Source of the DNA: Petrosia ficiformis
Taxonomy: Eukaryota; Porifera; Demospongiae; Haplosclerida; Petrosiidae
Reading direction: 5' to 3'
Assembly (NCBI GenBank): GCA_947044365.1
Contig: OX345647.1
Span: 3,908,501-3,972,500 of the forward strand
Length of the DNA: 64,000 bases
Part shown: positions 63,101 to 64,000 of the stretch, in pieces
How positions within the stretch are numbered: the stretch's first letter is position 1
Layout: every line of letters starts with the position of its first letter
Position numbers and translations under genes: made by a program
Notes under the pieces: model-generated
Seen by the model: the letters and a program-made list of their open reading frames with translations, nothing else
Database searches by the model: none
What the model was told of the DNA's origin: nothing

Positions 63101-64000
63101 CCATACAGTTGATTTGAGGCACATTCAGTATATGTTAGAAACTATTTACAAACAATTCACTGATCAAATGCTTACACCAAACGATGCTAGACTTGTTCGT
63201 AATTGTATTCTGAAGTTAGCAGATCTACTTGACTATACAGACCAAGATAAGAAGAAAGAAGCATCTAAGCAACTTAAAACATTATATCTACCATCAATAA
63301 TGAACAGCAAAATGTTTCCATCCACTAGCTTACTCTTTGTTGATAGTGATCGATACAAACGCCATTCGAGGGATTTTAAGTTTTCTGACACGAATTATTC
63401 CCTTTTTAAAATCCCACGTGATAGAGCAGCTGAATCATCATCAGAAGAGGAAAGACATTCTAAGCGCTTAACAGAAAAAGATATATGCCTCAGGTTACCA
63501 AAAGATGTAAGACCTAAAGGTCTTTCATTGCACTGTCAAGAATCAGTTGTACAAGTCAATCAGGTATCTGTAAAAAGTTCTCTTCATAAGCATTTTTCTA
63601 CTTTAAAATTGATGTGTAATTCTGTCAGGAGTGTTCTACAGAAAATTCTTCGATCAGAGTTGACAACTGAGGACCAAGCTGAAGAATTTACAACAAGTTT
63701 AATGAAGCTGATCGAAGAAATGGATATCGTGACAATCAATAATCTTGAAGCAAAAGTGACCCTTGATTGCGATGAAACACCAGTTCACATTGGAACAATT
63801 GCAGTTAAATATATACTTCAAAAAGACATAAATTCAAAATACACTCTGTATGTTGACAGTGACGCTTCATCAAGTGGTTATTCAGTTTGGAAGGATGTTG
63901 CCCACACATTTTGCATTGAAGTAGCTCGTATTCTAAACAAATATCTCACAACATTCATTAAATTAGAAAAACGTGTGTGCTCCTGCATAAAAATTCAGGA
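51133..64000 (+). CDS. Sacsin-like giant co-chaperone (5' part, runs off window)
   Basis: Exons 51133-51252, 51631-51907 and 52615 to the window end, the last open for 11,386 nt. About 3,927 residues are visible; human sacsin has 4,579 and also a single giant exon. Three sacsin repeat regions begin with Hsp90/GHKL-type ATPase modules. N-boxes are EIIQNADDA (residue 41), EMIQNADDA (about 1377) and ELLQNADDA (about 2366). The matching glycine-rich lids are GKFGIGFNSVYHIT, GKFGVGFCSVYHIT and GQFGIGFNVVYHIT, so all three ATP sites look intact. Sacsin acts in the cytosol with Hsp70 on filament and protein quality control. The model starts directly at repeat 1, so the ubiquitin-like domain of vertebrate sacsin is absent or encoded upstream. 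J and HEPN domains, if present, lie beyond the window. Frame was checked at several points and stays open. Sacsin-like paralogues are common in invertebrates, so orthology to SACS is not certain. Confidence 0.93.

Overview
The window looks like animal nuclear DNA, most likely from a demosponge and probably Amphimedon or a close relative. This is inferred from AT-rich DNA, GT-AG introns, many short fold-back elements and animal-type genes; no species marker was checked. There are six protein-coding loci. From left to right they are: CARM1/PRMT4-like copy 1 (-, C-terminal end off the left edge), CARM1-like copy 2 (-), an UNC93-like membrane transporter (+), CARM1-like copy 3 (-), a MaoC/hot-dog hydratase-like protein (+), and a sacsin-like giant chaperone (+, running off the right edge). 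Exons were placed by eye from splice sites, reading frame and similarity to family sequences recalled from memory.

Region 1 (1-19 kb) holds two tandem CARM1-like genes with matching exon boundaries and sizes. Copy 1 spreads over more than 11 kb because its introns took in a Ty3-type retrotransposon relic, a tRNA-derived SINE, a large tRNA-headed fold-back and several MITEs. It also has substitutions in two active-site motifs. Copy 2 is compact at 6 kb, keeps those motifs, and seems to stop right after the catalytic core.

Region 2 (19-43 kb) has the UNC93-like gene between copies 2 and 3. Copy 3 gives a clean 583-codon model with a human-like C-terminal tail and complete catalytic motifs. Its introns total about 18.5 kb and carry dozens of TACATG-type palindromic repeats, transposon fragments (hAT/BED relic, a transposase first exon inside a short TIR element, an Arg/Glu-rich frame fragment) and at least five MITE families. 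One extra intron splits the SAM-binding exon, and two 5' splice sites lie inside (CA/GT)n microsatellites.

Region 3 (43-48 kb) starts with a 173-bp head-to-head interval between the copy 3 and MaoC-like start codons. It holds four CACGTG E-boxes and could be a shared promoter. The MaoC-like gene has four exons and its catalytic Asp/His motif is present.

Region 4 (48-64 kb) has about 2.8 kb with no clear gene, then a sacsin-like gene with two short exons followed by one open exon of at least 11.4 kb. Three Hsp90-type ATPase modules are visible.

The genes do not form one pathway. CARM1 methylates arginines on histones and coactivators, sacsin is a cytosolic chaperone, UNC93 proteins are membrane-trafficking or transporter-like, and MaoC proteins hydrate or dehydrate acyl thioesters. 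The main points of interest are divergence among the three tandem CARM1 copies and the heavy, structured repeat load in the introns of copy 3.
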